From assembly GCA_040216765.1 (NCBI GenBank), contig JAVJON010000016.1:1-64000 (forward strand): a stretch of DNA of 64,000 nucleotides. The letters run 5' to 3'. How positions within the stretch are numbered: position 1 is the first letter of the stretch; each line of letters begins with the position of its first letter. Position numbers and translations under genes: made by a program. A model generated the notes under the pieces. The model saw only the letters and a list, made by a program, of their open reading frames with translations. It was not told the DNA's origin and made no database searches. The DNA is from Marinibaculum sp040216765. GTDB taxonomy: Bacteria; Pseudomonadota; Alphaproteobacteria; Ferrovibrionales; Ferrovibrionaceae. Below are positions 24,574-32,449 of the stretch, piece after piece.

Positions 24574-24930
24574 ATGATCCGTTCCAAGATTCTGCCGGCC
24601 GCGATGGCAGCCGCCCTGGTCGTCGGCGCGAGCGGTGCCGCCTTCGCCGGCGACAGCAAGCATGAGATGAGCGATGCGCAGGAGGCAGCCACGATCCTGG
24701 CTGCCAAGACCTCGCTGTCGCAGGCGATCGCCGTCGCCGAGCAGCAGACCGGGGGCAAGGCGATCGAAGCCGCGCCGGAACAACACGGAGGGATGCTGGC
24801 CTATGAAATTCATACGGCCAAGGATGGCGTGATCCAGACCGTCCTGGTCGCACCGGAATCCGGCAAGGTGATCAAGGTCGCGGCCGCGTCCCAGGCCAGC
24901 CATCAAGAACACGAGGATGAAGACGACTGA
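24574..24930 (+). CDS. Secreted PepSY-domain protein
   Basis: A 118-residue exported protein. The signal peptide is MIRSKILPAAMAAALVVGAS with cleavage after AAFA (about residue 25). The mature part holds one PepSY domain (about residues 45-105): SLSQAIAVAEQQTGGKAIEA then LAYEIHTAKDGVIQTVLVAP. It ends in an acidic, His-containing tail (HQEHEDEDD) that could bind metal. PepSY proteins act as periplasmic sensors or inhibitors. The ribosome site AGGAGATG is strong. Neighbours downstream (cytochrome b561, two-component system) match a common arrangement in which the regulator controls the PepSY gene. Confidence 0.92.
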   Translation: MIRSKILPAAMAAALVVGASGAAFAGDSKHEMSDAQEAATILAAKTSLSQAIAVAEQQTGGKAIEAAPEQHGGMLAYEIHTAKDGVIQTVLVAPESGKVIKVAAASQASHQEHEDEDD

Positions 24931-24933
24931 GCC

Positions 24934-24968
24934 AGCGGGCCCGGCGCGTTTGACGCGCCGGGCCCGCT
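24934..24968 (+). terminator. Strong hairpin after the PepSY gene
   Basis: A perfect 15-base stem (AGCGGGCCCGGCGCG, 24934-24948; complement 24954-24968) with loop TTTGA begins three bases after the PepSY stop. There is no T-run, so it may act with Rho or stabilise the 3' end rather than be a simple intrinsic terminator. Confidence 0.7.
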
Positions 24969-25212
24969 CTCCGGCACCGATTTGATCGCCCGGTCTGCGA
25001 TTCCTGATGGGCTTCCGTGGAGTCGAGTGGCCGAAAGAGGCCCTCATTCCCGCGCCTTTGCGTCTCGCTCGTCACTTTCGGTTACATCGGCGTGCACATA
25101 GTCGTTGGCGGACGGAACTGTCGGAATACCGGTCTCCTGCAGCCCAACAAACAGAACTCGTCCTGGCCGCATTGGACTATCCAATATGAGGTATTGTGAA
25201 AGAGAGCGCCAA

Positions 25213-25830
25213 ATGCCTGAAACTGCAGTAACTTCGGCTCGTCTGACTCGCCACTCGCGCGCTACCCGTGTCGTGCATTTCGGGTTGGCCATATCGGTCA
25301 TTGTCCAGCTGCTAACCAGCCTCGCAATGAACGCCGCGAGGTCTGGGCACCCTGAAGATACGCTGTTTATGCTGCATGAGTATTCCGGGCTTGCGGCGCT
25401 CGGATTCGTACTCCTCTTCTGGCTGGTCGTGACGGTGCGCAGAACCGGCACCGCAACCGCGCGCCTGCTTCCCTGGTTCAGTGCCGGCGACAGGCGCTTG
25501 GTCTGGCAGGACATCCGTCATCATTCGCTATATCTTCGCCGCGGCGCATTGCCGCCCTGCGACGATGCGGGGCCGATGGCCTCCGCCATACATGGCCTCG
25601 GCCTGCTCTTGATGACACTCATGGCAGGGCTGGGAACAATCTGGTTCGCGTTGGAAGTTTCAGGCTCGGCCGGACAACTGGCCGGAGCCGCGATCGAAGT
25701 TCACAAGCTATTCGGAAATCTGGCCTGGGCGTACTTGGCCGGCCACACGAGCCTAGCACTGCTGCATCACATGTGTGGGGAGGCCCGTTTGCGTCAAATG
25801 TTGTCCTTGAGAGCGACCGATGTCGAATAA
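25213..25830 (+). CDS. Cytochrome b561 family protein
   Basis: A 205-residue four-helix membrane cytochrome of the bacterial b561/Ni-hydrogenase cytochrome b family, moving electrons between quinol and a periplasmic partner. Candidate haem ligands are His in ATRVVHFGLAISV, LHEYSGLAAL, IHGLGLLLMT and the cluster EVHKLFGNLAWAYLAGHTSL. The ATG at 25213 (MPETAVTSARLTRHSRATRV) follows GAAAGAGAG, so it is preferred over upstream in-frame starts. It lies between the PepSY gene and the two-component genes. The combination suggests a redox-linked envelope stress response (inference). Confidence 0.9.
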   Translation: MPETAVTSARLTRHSRATRVVHFGLAISVIVQLLTSLAMNAARSGHPEDTLFMLHEYSGLAALGFVLLFWLVVTVRRTGTATARLLPWFSAGDRRLVWQDIRHHSLYLRRGALPPCDDAGPMASAIHGLGLLLMTLMAGLGTIWFALEVSGSAGQLAGAAIEVHKLFGNLAWAYLAGHTSLALLHHMCGEARLRQMLSLRATDVE

Positions 25831-25943
25831 GACGCATAGATCTTGCGCCACTCAGGACATCGCGGACCTTACTGCCGCCCCTGGGATTGTGATGATTGCA
25901 TCAGTTACCGGCAACTGGATGAACGGACGGTCGGGGACAGATC

Positions 25944-26621
25944 TTGAAAGTTCTACTGGTTGAGGACGACGCCACCTTGGCATCGCACCTCGTCAAGAGT
26001 TTGCAGCAGCACGGTCATGTTGTGGACCATTCGGCCGACGGGCGCGACGGTCTGGTGTTGGCCGCAGGCGAAACCTATGACGTCATGATCGTGGATCGCA
26101 TGCTGCCGCGCGTCGACGGCCTTGCGCTGGTCAAGACGATCCGCGGCGCCGGGATAGCGATCCCGGTACTGTTCCTGACGACGCTTGGGGGGATCGACTC
26201 CCGTGTGGAAGGATTGGAAGCGGGAGGCGACGACTATCTGGTCAAACCCTTCGCCTTCGCTGAACTGCTGGCGCGGATCAATGCCCTGGCACGGCGGCCG
26301 CCGTTGTCCGACGAGAAACCGGTCCTGCAGCTCGCCGACCTCGAAATCGATCTGCTGAAACGACGCGTGATGCGGGCCGGCAAGCGCATAGAATTGCAGC
26401 CGCAGGAGTTCAAGCTGCTCGAATACCTTATGCGCCACGCTGGCCGGGTGGTGACTCGAACGATGCTTCTGGAGAATGTCTGGGACTTCCATTTCGATCC
26501 TCAGACGACCGTTGTTGAAACCCATATCAGCCGGCTTCGCGCCAAGATCGACAGGGAATTCCCGACTCCATTGATCCATACTGTGCGCGGGGCCGGCTAT
26601 GCACTCCGTGACGATTCCTAG
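25944..26621 (+). CDS. OmpR/PhoB-type response regulator
   Basis: A 225-residue regulator. The receiver domain (1-118) has the acidic pair LVEDDATL, the phospho-acceptor Asp in MIVDRMLPRVDGLAL, and KPFAFAELLARI with the conserved Lys. The winged-helix DNA-binding domain (about 128-223) contains LEYLMRHAGRVVTRTMLLEN and TVVETHISRLRAKIDREF. Within the QseB/PmrA-like branch by general look. The start is TTG after GGGGACAG. Its 3' end overlaps the kinase gene by 23 bases. The dyads at 24435 and 24467 are likely targets. Confidence 0.95.
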   Translation: MKVLLVEDDATLASHLVKSLQQHGHVVDHSADGRDGLVLAAGETYDVMIVDRMLPRVDGLALVKTIRGAGIAIPVLFLTTLGGIDSRVEGLEAGGDDYLVKPFAFAELLARINALARRPPLSDEKPVLQLADLEIDLLKRRVMRAGKRIELQPQEFKLLEYLMRHAGRVVTRTMLLENVWDFHFDPQTTVVETHISRLRAKIDREFPTPLIHTVRGAGYALRDDS

Positions 26622-27999
26622 GATCCTGCGGACAAGCAGCTTCCGACTTTCCGCGCTCTACGCCCTGCTATTTGCAATGTCGACAGGACTGCTGTTTGGC
26701 ATCGTCTACTGGATTGCGAGCGATTTTCTGCTCGCACAAGCGCGAATTGCGGTCGACAGCGAGATGACCACGATGCGGACCGCGTCGCGCTCGGGCACCG
26801 GCGATCCACTTCTTTCGGCAATCGCCGAGAGGCAGTCTCTGGCCGGCGCAGCCCAGTTCTACTACGGCCTGCAGAACCCTGATGGCCATCTGGTCGGTGG
26901 AAATCTGCCAGTAGTGCCCCAGCAAGCCGGTTGGCAGGAGTTCGAGGTCCCTGTCGGGACGGGCAGGCTGAAACCGTTCGAGGGACGAGACGAAGAGACC
27001 GGAACATTGCTGGCGCGGGTACACCTACTGGCCGATGGTCGGAGGCTGACAGTCGCCATAGACACCTTCCTGATCACTGAAGCACAAGAGGCCATCGTCC
27101 GCGCCTTTGGCTGGGCGGCGGTCGCAGGCCTGATCCTGGCACTCCTGGGTGGCGTCGCTCTCAGCCGGAACTTTCTCAGGCGCGTCGACGCGCTCAACCG
27201 CACTGTCCGTGCGATCATGTCGGGCCGCATATCCGAACGGATCGAAGTCGGCTCCACGGGCGATGAACTCGACCAGCTCGGGCAGAGCCTGAACGAGATG
27301 TTGGACAGGCTGCAGGCGTCGCTGGAAGGTCTGAAACAGGTCTCTGACGACATTGCCCATGATCTTCGCACACCGTTGAGCCGGTTGAAGCAGGGGCTCG
27401 AAGCCACCTTGCGCGTCGACGCAGACAAGGACGTCTACCGGCAGTCGATAGACGAGGCGATCTGTCAGGCGGACGCAGCCTTGAGTACGTTCGGAGCATT
27501 GCTGCGCATCGCCCAGATCGAGTCTGGATCCCGCCGGCAGCGGTTCGTGGCGGTGGATCTGTCCGATCTGCTGACAGGGTTGGCCGCAACCTATACGCCC
27601 GTATCAGAAGATTCCGGGCGGGCCCTGACCGCCGCAGTCGAGCCGGGGATCCTGTGCCAGGGCGATCGGGAGTTGCTGGTGCAGCTTTTCGTTAACCTGA
27701 TCGAGAATGGCCTGCGACACACACCGGACGGGGCTGCGGTCGCGATCGGCTTGGCCAGGAGTGATGGTGACATCGTTGCGACCATCAGCGATACGGGCTC
27801 GGGCATTCCCATCGCAGAACGCAAGCATGTCTTCCGGCGCTTCTATCGACTGGACGCCAGCCGCAATACCCCTGGAAACGGCCTGGGCCTATCCCTGGTG
27901 GCGGCCGTAGCCGAACTGCATGGTGCCGAGGTGCAGTTCGACGACAACCACCCGGGCCTGATCGCTCGGGTTCGGTTTCCCGGTCAGCGGCGTTCATGA
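26599..27999 (+). CDS. Membrane sensor histidine kinase
   Basis: A 466-residue sensor kinase, partner of the overlapping response regulator. Helix 1 spans about residues 18-40, then a periplasmic sensor domain of about 130 residues, helix 2 about 172-193 (AAVAGLILALLGGVALSRNF), a HAMP domain, and the kinase core: H-box SDDIAHDLRTPLSRLKQGLE, N-box NLIENGLRHTPDG, G boxes DTGSGIPIAERK and PGNGLGLSLVAAVAELHG. The sensed signal is unknown; with PepSY and cytochrome b561 neighbours an envelope redox or metal cue is plausible. The stop overlaps the DedA start by four bases. Confidence 0.95.
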   Translation: MHSVTIPRILRTSSFRLSALYALLFAMSTGLLFGIVYWIASDFLLAQARIAVDSEMTTMRTASRSGTGDPLLSAIAERQSLAGAAQFYYGLQNPDGHLVGGNLPVVPQQAGWQEFEVPVGTGRLKPFEGRDEETGTLLARVHLLADGRRLTVAIDTFLITEAQEAIVRAFGWAAVAGLILALLGGVALSRNFLRRVDALNRTVRAIMSGRISERIEVGSTGDELDQLGQSLNEMLDRLQASLEGLKQVSDDIAHDLRTPLSRLKQGLEATLRVDADKDVYRQSIDEAICQADAALSTFGALLRIAQIESGSRRQRFVAVDLSDLLTGLAATYTPVSEDSGRALTAAVEPGILCQGDRELLVQLFVNLIENGLRHTPDGAAVAIGLARSDGDIVATISDTGSGIPIAERKHVFRRFYRLDASRNTPGNGLGLSLVAAVAELHGAEVQFDDNHPGLIARVRFPGQRRS

Positions 28000-28622
28000 T
28001 CGCGCTCGTTCAACCCGCTCTCGATGTCATCGCGAACCATCAATGGCTGGCTGTGGTCGCAGGGTTCGTGGTGGCGGGATCGGAAGCGCTCCCGTTGATC
28101 GGGCTCCTGATACCGGGGACGGTTATCCTGGTGGGGCTCGGGGGATTCGTCGGCCTTGGGGCATTGCCGTTCTGGCCGTTGTTCTTTGCGGTCGCATTCG
28201 GCGCAATCGCCGGAGACGCGCTCTCGTTCCACCTCGGTCGCAAGTACGGCCCGCAATTGGGCCGGATCTGGCCCTTCAGTCGATATCCCGGCCTGGTCGC
28301 CGCCGGTCAGCGATACTTCGCACGGCATGGTGGAAAAAGTATCGTGATCGGCCGGTTTGTGCCGGGCATCAAGACCGTGGTCCCCGGAATTGCCGGCATG
28401 ATGGGCATGCCTGCGTCGCGTTTCGCGATCCTCAATGTTCTGTCCGCCTTTGCATGGTCGGCGGCACACCTTTTCCCAAGTGTGCTGGCAGGCATGGCGA
28501 TTGTCGAATTGGCCGGTGTCAGCAAGCGCCTCGCCGTCCTGCGCATCAATGAGATGACCATGATCACCGAGGAGATCGTCGAGGCCAGCGCCCGGACACT
28601 TGTCTTCGGAAGCACCAACTAA
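27996..28622 (+). CDS. DedA family membrane protein
   Basis: A 208-residue DedA/Tvp38-type membrane protein. Family members act as phospholipid carriers (undecaprenyl phosphate or PE flippases) and support envelope stress resistance. The motif GSEALPLIGLLIPGTVILVG holds the membrane acidic residue, and GRFVPGIKTVVPGIAGMMGM is the signature region. There a Lys replaces the Arg usual in FxPGxR. It starts in a four-base overlap with the kinase gene, so all three genes (regulator, kinase, DedA) are one unit. It is the last gene of the AT-richer block. Confidence 0.93.
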   Translation: MIALVQPALDVIANHQWLAVVAGFVVAGSEALPLIGLLIPGTVILVGLGGFVGLGALPFWPLFFAVAFGAIAGDALSFHLGRKYGPQLGRIWPFSRYPGLVAAGQRYFARHGGKSIVIGRFVPGIKTVVPGIAGMMGMPASRFAILNVLSAFAWSAAHLFPSVLAGMAIVELAGVSKRLAVLRINEMTMITEEIVEASARTLVFGSTN

Positions 28623-28729
28623 CGATCAAGATTCAGCGCCTATCACCGATCAAGGTCACACCGAGCTGTCCGCTGCAGATCTCCGAGAAACCTTTGCCCT
28701 TGAAAACGTCGCACGGCCGCCGCCGCGCC

Positions 28730-29398
28730 TCACAGGCCCGGCTTGCGCCCCGGTGCCGCGTAGCCGCCCAGGCCCTTGCGCCGGAGCTGGATGTAGAGCG
28801 CGCCGCTGCCGCCATGCAGGGGGCCGGCGGCGGCGACGCCGACGACCAGGTCGGCCAGGGCCGGTTCGCGCAGCCAGTGGGGAACGGCGCTGCGCAGGAT
28901 GCCGCGGCGCTCCGGGATCGGCAGGTCGCCGTCGTCGGTGCGGCCGCCGGCGCCGGGCGGGGCGCCCTTGCCGGTGATCACCAGGACGAAGCGGCGGCCG
29001 CTGCGGGCCGCGCCCTGCAGGAAGGCGGCCAGCGCGGCATGGGCGGTGGCCTGGCGATGGCCGTGCAGGTCCAGGCGGGCGTCGATCGGGGTACGGCCGC
29101 GGCGCAGGCCCTGCAGGGTGCGCCGGTCGATGCCCTCCAGGCGCCGGGGCGGGGGCGGCGCAGAGGCGATCGCGGCCGGCGGCTTGCCGGGTGTGGGCTT
29201 CCGGGCGCGCGGGCGCGGTTCCGGCGCGGCGGCGGCCGGTGGCGGCGAGGGCGGCACGGCGGGGATGTCCGGCGGCGCTAGGTCGGGCTTGGCCAGCGGC
29301 TGCACCTGGGCGGCGACGCTGTCCCACAGCGCGAGCTCTTCCGCGCTCAACGCACGGCGGTGCCTGCGCCGGGGCTGCTGTCGGCCATCCTCTGCCAT
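28730..29398 (-). CDS. Smr domain protein
   Basis: A 222-residue protein with a C-terminal Smr domain (about residues 100-205), the MutS2-type nuclease or RNA-binding fold. LDLHGHRQATAHAALAAFLQ contains the LDLHG motif, and HGGSGALYIQLRR contains the second HGxGxG-like signature, here with GGSG. The first half is Pro/Ala-rich and disordered. In alphaproteobacteria an smr gene typically follows mltA; here lutC lies 13 bases upstream, so the lut genes separate it from mltA. Precise role unknown, perhaps mRNA or ribosome quality control. Confidence 0.92.
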   Translation of the reverse strand: MAEDGRQQPRRRHRRALSAEELALWDSVAAQVQPLAKPDLAPPDIPAVPPSPPPAAAAPEPRPRARKPTPGKPPAAIASAPPPPRRLEGIDRRTLQGLRRGRTPIDARLDLHGHRQATAHAALAAFLQGAARSGRRFVLVITGKGAPPGAGGRTDDGDLPIPERRGILRSAVPHWLREPALADLVVGVAAAGPLHGGSGALYIQLRRKGLGGYAAPGRKPGL

Positions 29399-29411
29399 GC
29401 CGGCCGCCCGT

Positions 29412-30113
29412 TCAGTCCTCGTCCTCGACCAGCAGGATATGCAGGCGCCGGGGCCCGTGGGCGCCCAGGATCAGCTCCTGCTCGATATCCGCGGTGCGCG
29501 ACGGGCCGGTGATCAGGTTGACGGTGCGGGGAAACGGGCGGGCGGCTTCGGCCGCGCCCGTGCCCAGCGCATTGCGCAGGCGGGTCCAGGCATCCTCCAG
29601 CGCGGGCACCACGTCGCCGGCGCGCAGCACCGCCACATGGGTCTCCGGCAGGAAGTTCAGGGTGGTCGGCCGCTCCGCCGCCGACCAGAGCATCAGGGTG
29701 CCGGTCTCGGCAATGCCGGCGAAGGCCGGGGTGACGGAGACCGGGTCGGCCGGCTCGGCCCGGCGCCGCGCGATCTCCAGCAGGCCGGCGCGGCCCCAGG
29801 GATAGGGGTCGAGCGCGAAATCCGGGCTCATCGCCACCGAGGGCGGCAGGTTGCGGTCGCCGAGATAGCGCAGCAGCGCATCGGGCAGGTCCGCCGCCAG
29901 CACCCGGTCGACGGTGGCGTTCGCGGCCATCGCCTTGGCCGCGAACAGGTCGCGCATCGCCGCGACCGGCAGCCGTGCCCGCGCCGGCACCAGGTTGCGC
30001 GCCCGCGCGGCCAGCCGCTCCGCCACCGCCGCCTCGGCCGCCGGCCGGCCGCTGCCGGCGGCATCCAGGCCGCGGCGCACCGCCTGCAGGATCTGCGCGC
30101 GGGCGCCGCTCAT
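29412..30113 (-). CDS. lutC: Lactate utilization protein LutC (LUD domain)
   Basis: A 233-residue LUD-domain protein, the C subunit of the LutABC (YkgEFG) L-lactate oxidase complex in the cytoplasm. The LUD fold covers the C-terminal 150 residues: VSVTPAFAGIAETGTLMLWS and VNLITGPSRTADIEQELILG, with GPSxTADIE as the signature. The start overlaps lutB by four bases (ATGA). No permease (lutP) or lutR regulator lies alongside. The gene ends 13 bases before smr. Confidence 0.93.
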   Translation of the reverse strand: MSGARAQILQAVRRGLDAAGSGRPAAEAAVAERLAARARNLVPARARLPVAAMRDLFAAKAMAANATVDRVLAADLPDALLRYLGDRNLPPSVAMSPDFALDPYPWGRAGLLEIARRRAEPADPVSVTPAFAGIAETGTLMLWSAAERPTTLNFLPETHVAVLRAGDVVPALEDAWTRLRNALGTGAAEAARPFPRTVNLITGPSRTADIEQELILGAHGPRRLHILLVEDED

Positions 30114-31534
30114 TTCCGCGCCCCCTGCCGCGCCGCCCAGAGGTCGTGGAAGCTGCGCCCCTCCGGCGCCGGCATGTCGCGCCCGGCGGTCCAGCCGCCG
30201 GCGAAGGGCAGGCGGGCGATGCGGCCGCGTCGCCCGCCGGCCGCCGCGAGCATCCGGGCTGCGGCCCGGGCGGCAAGCCGGTAGAGCCGCGGCCGCGCGG
30301 CCAGCCAGGCCCAGGCCCGCACGGCATGGCGCTGCATCGCCGGGGTGACGTTCTGCCGGAAGGCCTCCTCCCGCCAGTGCCGCATGATCTTCGGCAGCGG
30401 GATCTTCATCGGGCAGACCTCCTCGCAGCGGCCGCAGAAGCTGGAGGCCTGGGGCAGGTGATAGGCTTCCTCCACCCCCAGGAAATGCGGATCGATCGCC
30501 GCGCCGATCGGGCCGGGATAGACCCAGCCATAGGCATGGCCGCCGACGGCGCGATAGACCGGGCAATGGTTCAGGCAGGCGCCGCAGCGGATACAGCGCA
30601 GCACCTCCGCCGCCGGCCCGGCCAGAAGCTGCGAGCGGCCGTTGTCCAGCAGCACGACATGGAATTCCTCCGGCCCGTCCAGGTCGCCCGCGCGCTTCGG
30701 CCCGGTGGAGAAGGTGGTATAGACCGACATCTCCTGCCCGGTGGCCGAGCGCGCCAGCACCCGCAGCAGGGTGGAGACATCCTCCAGGGTCGGCACCACC
30801 TTCTCGATGCTGGCCAGCACCAGGTGCACCCGCGGCAAAGACTGGGTCAGGTCGCCATTGCCCTCGTTGGTGACGATCACGGTGGAGCCGGTCTCGGCGA
30901 TCAGGAAGTTGGCGCCGGTGATGCCCATGTCGGCGTCCAGGTATTTCTGCCGCAGCACCTCGCGCGCCTCGGCCACCAGGTCGCCGCCCTCGGTCAGGCG
31001 GCGGGTCTTGCCATAGCGGGCATGGTGCAGCTGGAACAGGTCGCTGACCTGGGATTTCGTCTTGTGCACCGCCGGCGCGATGATGTGGCTGGGCGGCTCG
31101 TCGGCCAGCTGGATGATATACTCGCCGAGGTCGGTCTCCACCGGCTCCACGCCATTGGCTTCCAGGAACGGGTTGAGGCCGATCTCCTCGGCCACCATCG
31201 ACTTGCCCTTGGTGACGGTGCGCGCGCCGGCGGCGCGGGCCACCGCCAGGATGCATTCGCGGGCCTCCGCCGGGGTGGCGCACCAATGGACGATGCCGCC
31301 GCGGGCGGTGACCTGCGCCTCGAACCGTTCCAGATAGACGTCCAGGTTCGCCAGGACATGGGTCTTGATCGCGACGGCGTCGTCGCGCAGCCGGTCGAAT
31401 TCCGGCAGGCCGGCCACGGCCCTGGAGCGCGCCTCGCCGAACTTGCCGCCGATCCGCGCAAACGAGTCCTGCAGCACCCGGTCCTGCAGCGCGGTGCGGG
31501 CCTGTTCCTTGAAGCGATGCGCGGCCAGGTCCAT
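30110..31534 (-). CDS. lutB: Lactate utilization iron-sulfur protein LutB
   Basis: A 474-residue iron-sulfur subunit of LutABC. An N-terminal LUD domain (about residues 60-300; TKGKSMVAEEIGLNPFLEAN, LIAETGSTVIVTNEGNGDL) is followed by two 4Fe-4S clusters in CIRCGACLNHCPVY and CGRCEEVCPMKIPLPK. The C-terminal Arg/Ala-rich helical part is normal for the family. It carries electrons from lactate to the next acceptor. It shares one base with lutA (TGATG) and four with lutC. Catalytic Cys are all intact. Confidence 0.95.
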   Translation of the reverse strand: MDLAAHRFKEQARTALQDRVLQDSFARIGGKFGEARSRAVAGLPEFDRLRDDAVAIKTHVLANLDVYLERFEAQVTARGGIVHWCATPAEARECILAVARAAGARTVTKGKSMVAEEIGLNPFLEANGVEPVETDLGEYIIQLADEPPSHIIAPAVHKTKSQVSDLFQLHHARYGKTRRLTEGGDLVAEAREVLRQKYLDADMGITGANFLIAETGSTVIVTNEGNGDLTQSLPRVHLVLASIEKVVPTLEDVSTLLRVLARSATGQEMSVYTTFSTGPKRAGDLDGPEEFHVVLLDNGRSQLLAGPAAEVLRCIRCGACLNHCPVYRAVGGHAYGWVYPGPIGAAIDPHFLGVEEAYHLPQASSFCGRCEEVCPMKIPLPKIMRHWREEAFRQNVTPAMQRHAVRAWAWLAARPRLYRLAARAAARMLAAAGGRRGRIARLPFAGGWTAGRDMPAPEGRSFHDLWAARQGARK

Positions 31535-32322
31535 CACCGGCTTCCCCCCGGGCTGCCGCCACCGGCCGGGCCGCCGATCGGCGGGCCGTCGGTGAGTCCC
31601 GCCAGCACCTCCGCCACATGGCGGGCGCGGCAGGGCAGGCCGCGCCGCGACAGCCGGCCGGCGATGTTCAGCAGGCAGCCCAGGTCGCCGGCCAGGACCA
31701 GCTCCGCGCCGGTCGCGGCGATGGCGTCGACCTTGCGGTCCACCATCGCCACCGAGATCTCGGGATATTTCACGCAGAAGGTGCCGCCGAAGCCGCAACA
31801 GGCCTCGCGCTCCGCGGCTTCCACCAGGTCCAGGCCGGCGACCTGGGCCATCAGCTGGCGCGGCTGCGCCGCCACGCCGCCCTCGCGCAGCGCGGAGCAG
31901 GAATCGTGGTAGGTGACCCGGCCGTCGAAGCGGGCCTCCAGCCCGGCCATGCCGCAGACATCCACCAGGAAGGCGGTCAGCTCGTGACAGCGCCCGGCCA
32001 GGGCGGCGGCCCGTTCGGCATAGACCGGATCGTCGGCCAGCAGCGCCGGCAGATGCTTCGACAGCATGCCCGCGCAGGACCCGCTGGGCGCCACGACATA
32101 ATCCGCATCGGCGAAGGCATCGACCACCGCGCGGGCCAGCCGGATCGCCGAGCGCCGGTCGCCGCTGTTATAGGCCGGCTGGCCGCAGCAGGTCTGTGCC
32201 GCCGGCACGCTGACCCGGCAGCCCGCCCGTTCCAGCAGGCGGATCGCCGCGAAGCCGACGCTGGGCCGGTAGACATCCACCAGGCAGGTGACGAAAAGGG
32301 CGACATGCGGCGCCTGCTTCAT
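31534..32322 (-). CDS. lutA: Lactate utilization protein LutA
   Basis: A 262-residue protein with two CCG domains, related to glycolate oxidase GlcF and heterodisulfide reductase subunit B. The two Cys motifs are TCCGQPAYNSGD and ACCGFGGTFCVKY; SGSCAGMLSKH and YHDSCSALR add further Cys. It is the A subunit of the lactate-oxidising LutABC complex. The ATG at 32322 (MKQAPHVALFVTC) matches the family; an upstream start at 32346 is less likely. A gap of 127 bases separates it from mltA. Confidence 0.93.
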   Translation of the reverse strand: MKQAPHVALFVTCLVDVYRPSVGFAAIRLLERAGCRVSVPAAQTCCGQPAYNSGDRRSAIRLARAVVDAFADADYVVAPSGSCAGMLSKHLPALLADDPVYAERAAALAGRCHELTAFLVDVCGMAGLEARFDGRVTYHDSCSALREGGVAAQPRQLMAQVAGLDLVEAAEREACCGFGGTFCVKYPEISVAMVDRKVDAIAATGAELVLAGDLGCLLNIAGRLSRRGLPCRARHVAEVLAGLTDGPPIGGPAGGGSPGGSR

Positions 32323-32449
32323 CGCGGATCCTCGTTCGGTTCCCATTGCGCCGGCGGCCCCGGGGACTGGCCCGGCGCCGCGACGCGGCGACTATAGCAC
32401 CGGCTGGCGGCCATGCGGCGCCCGGCGCAGCAGGGTCGGCGCAGCAAGG

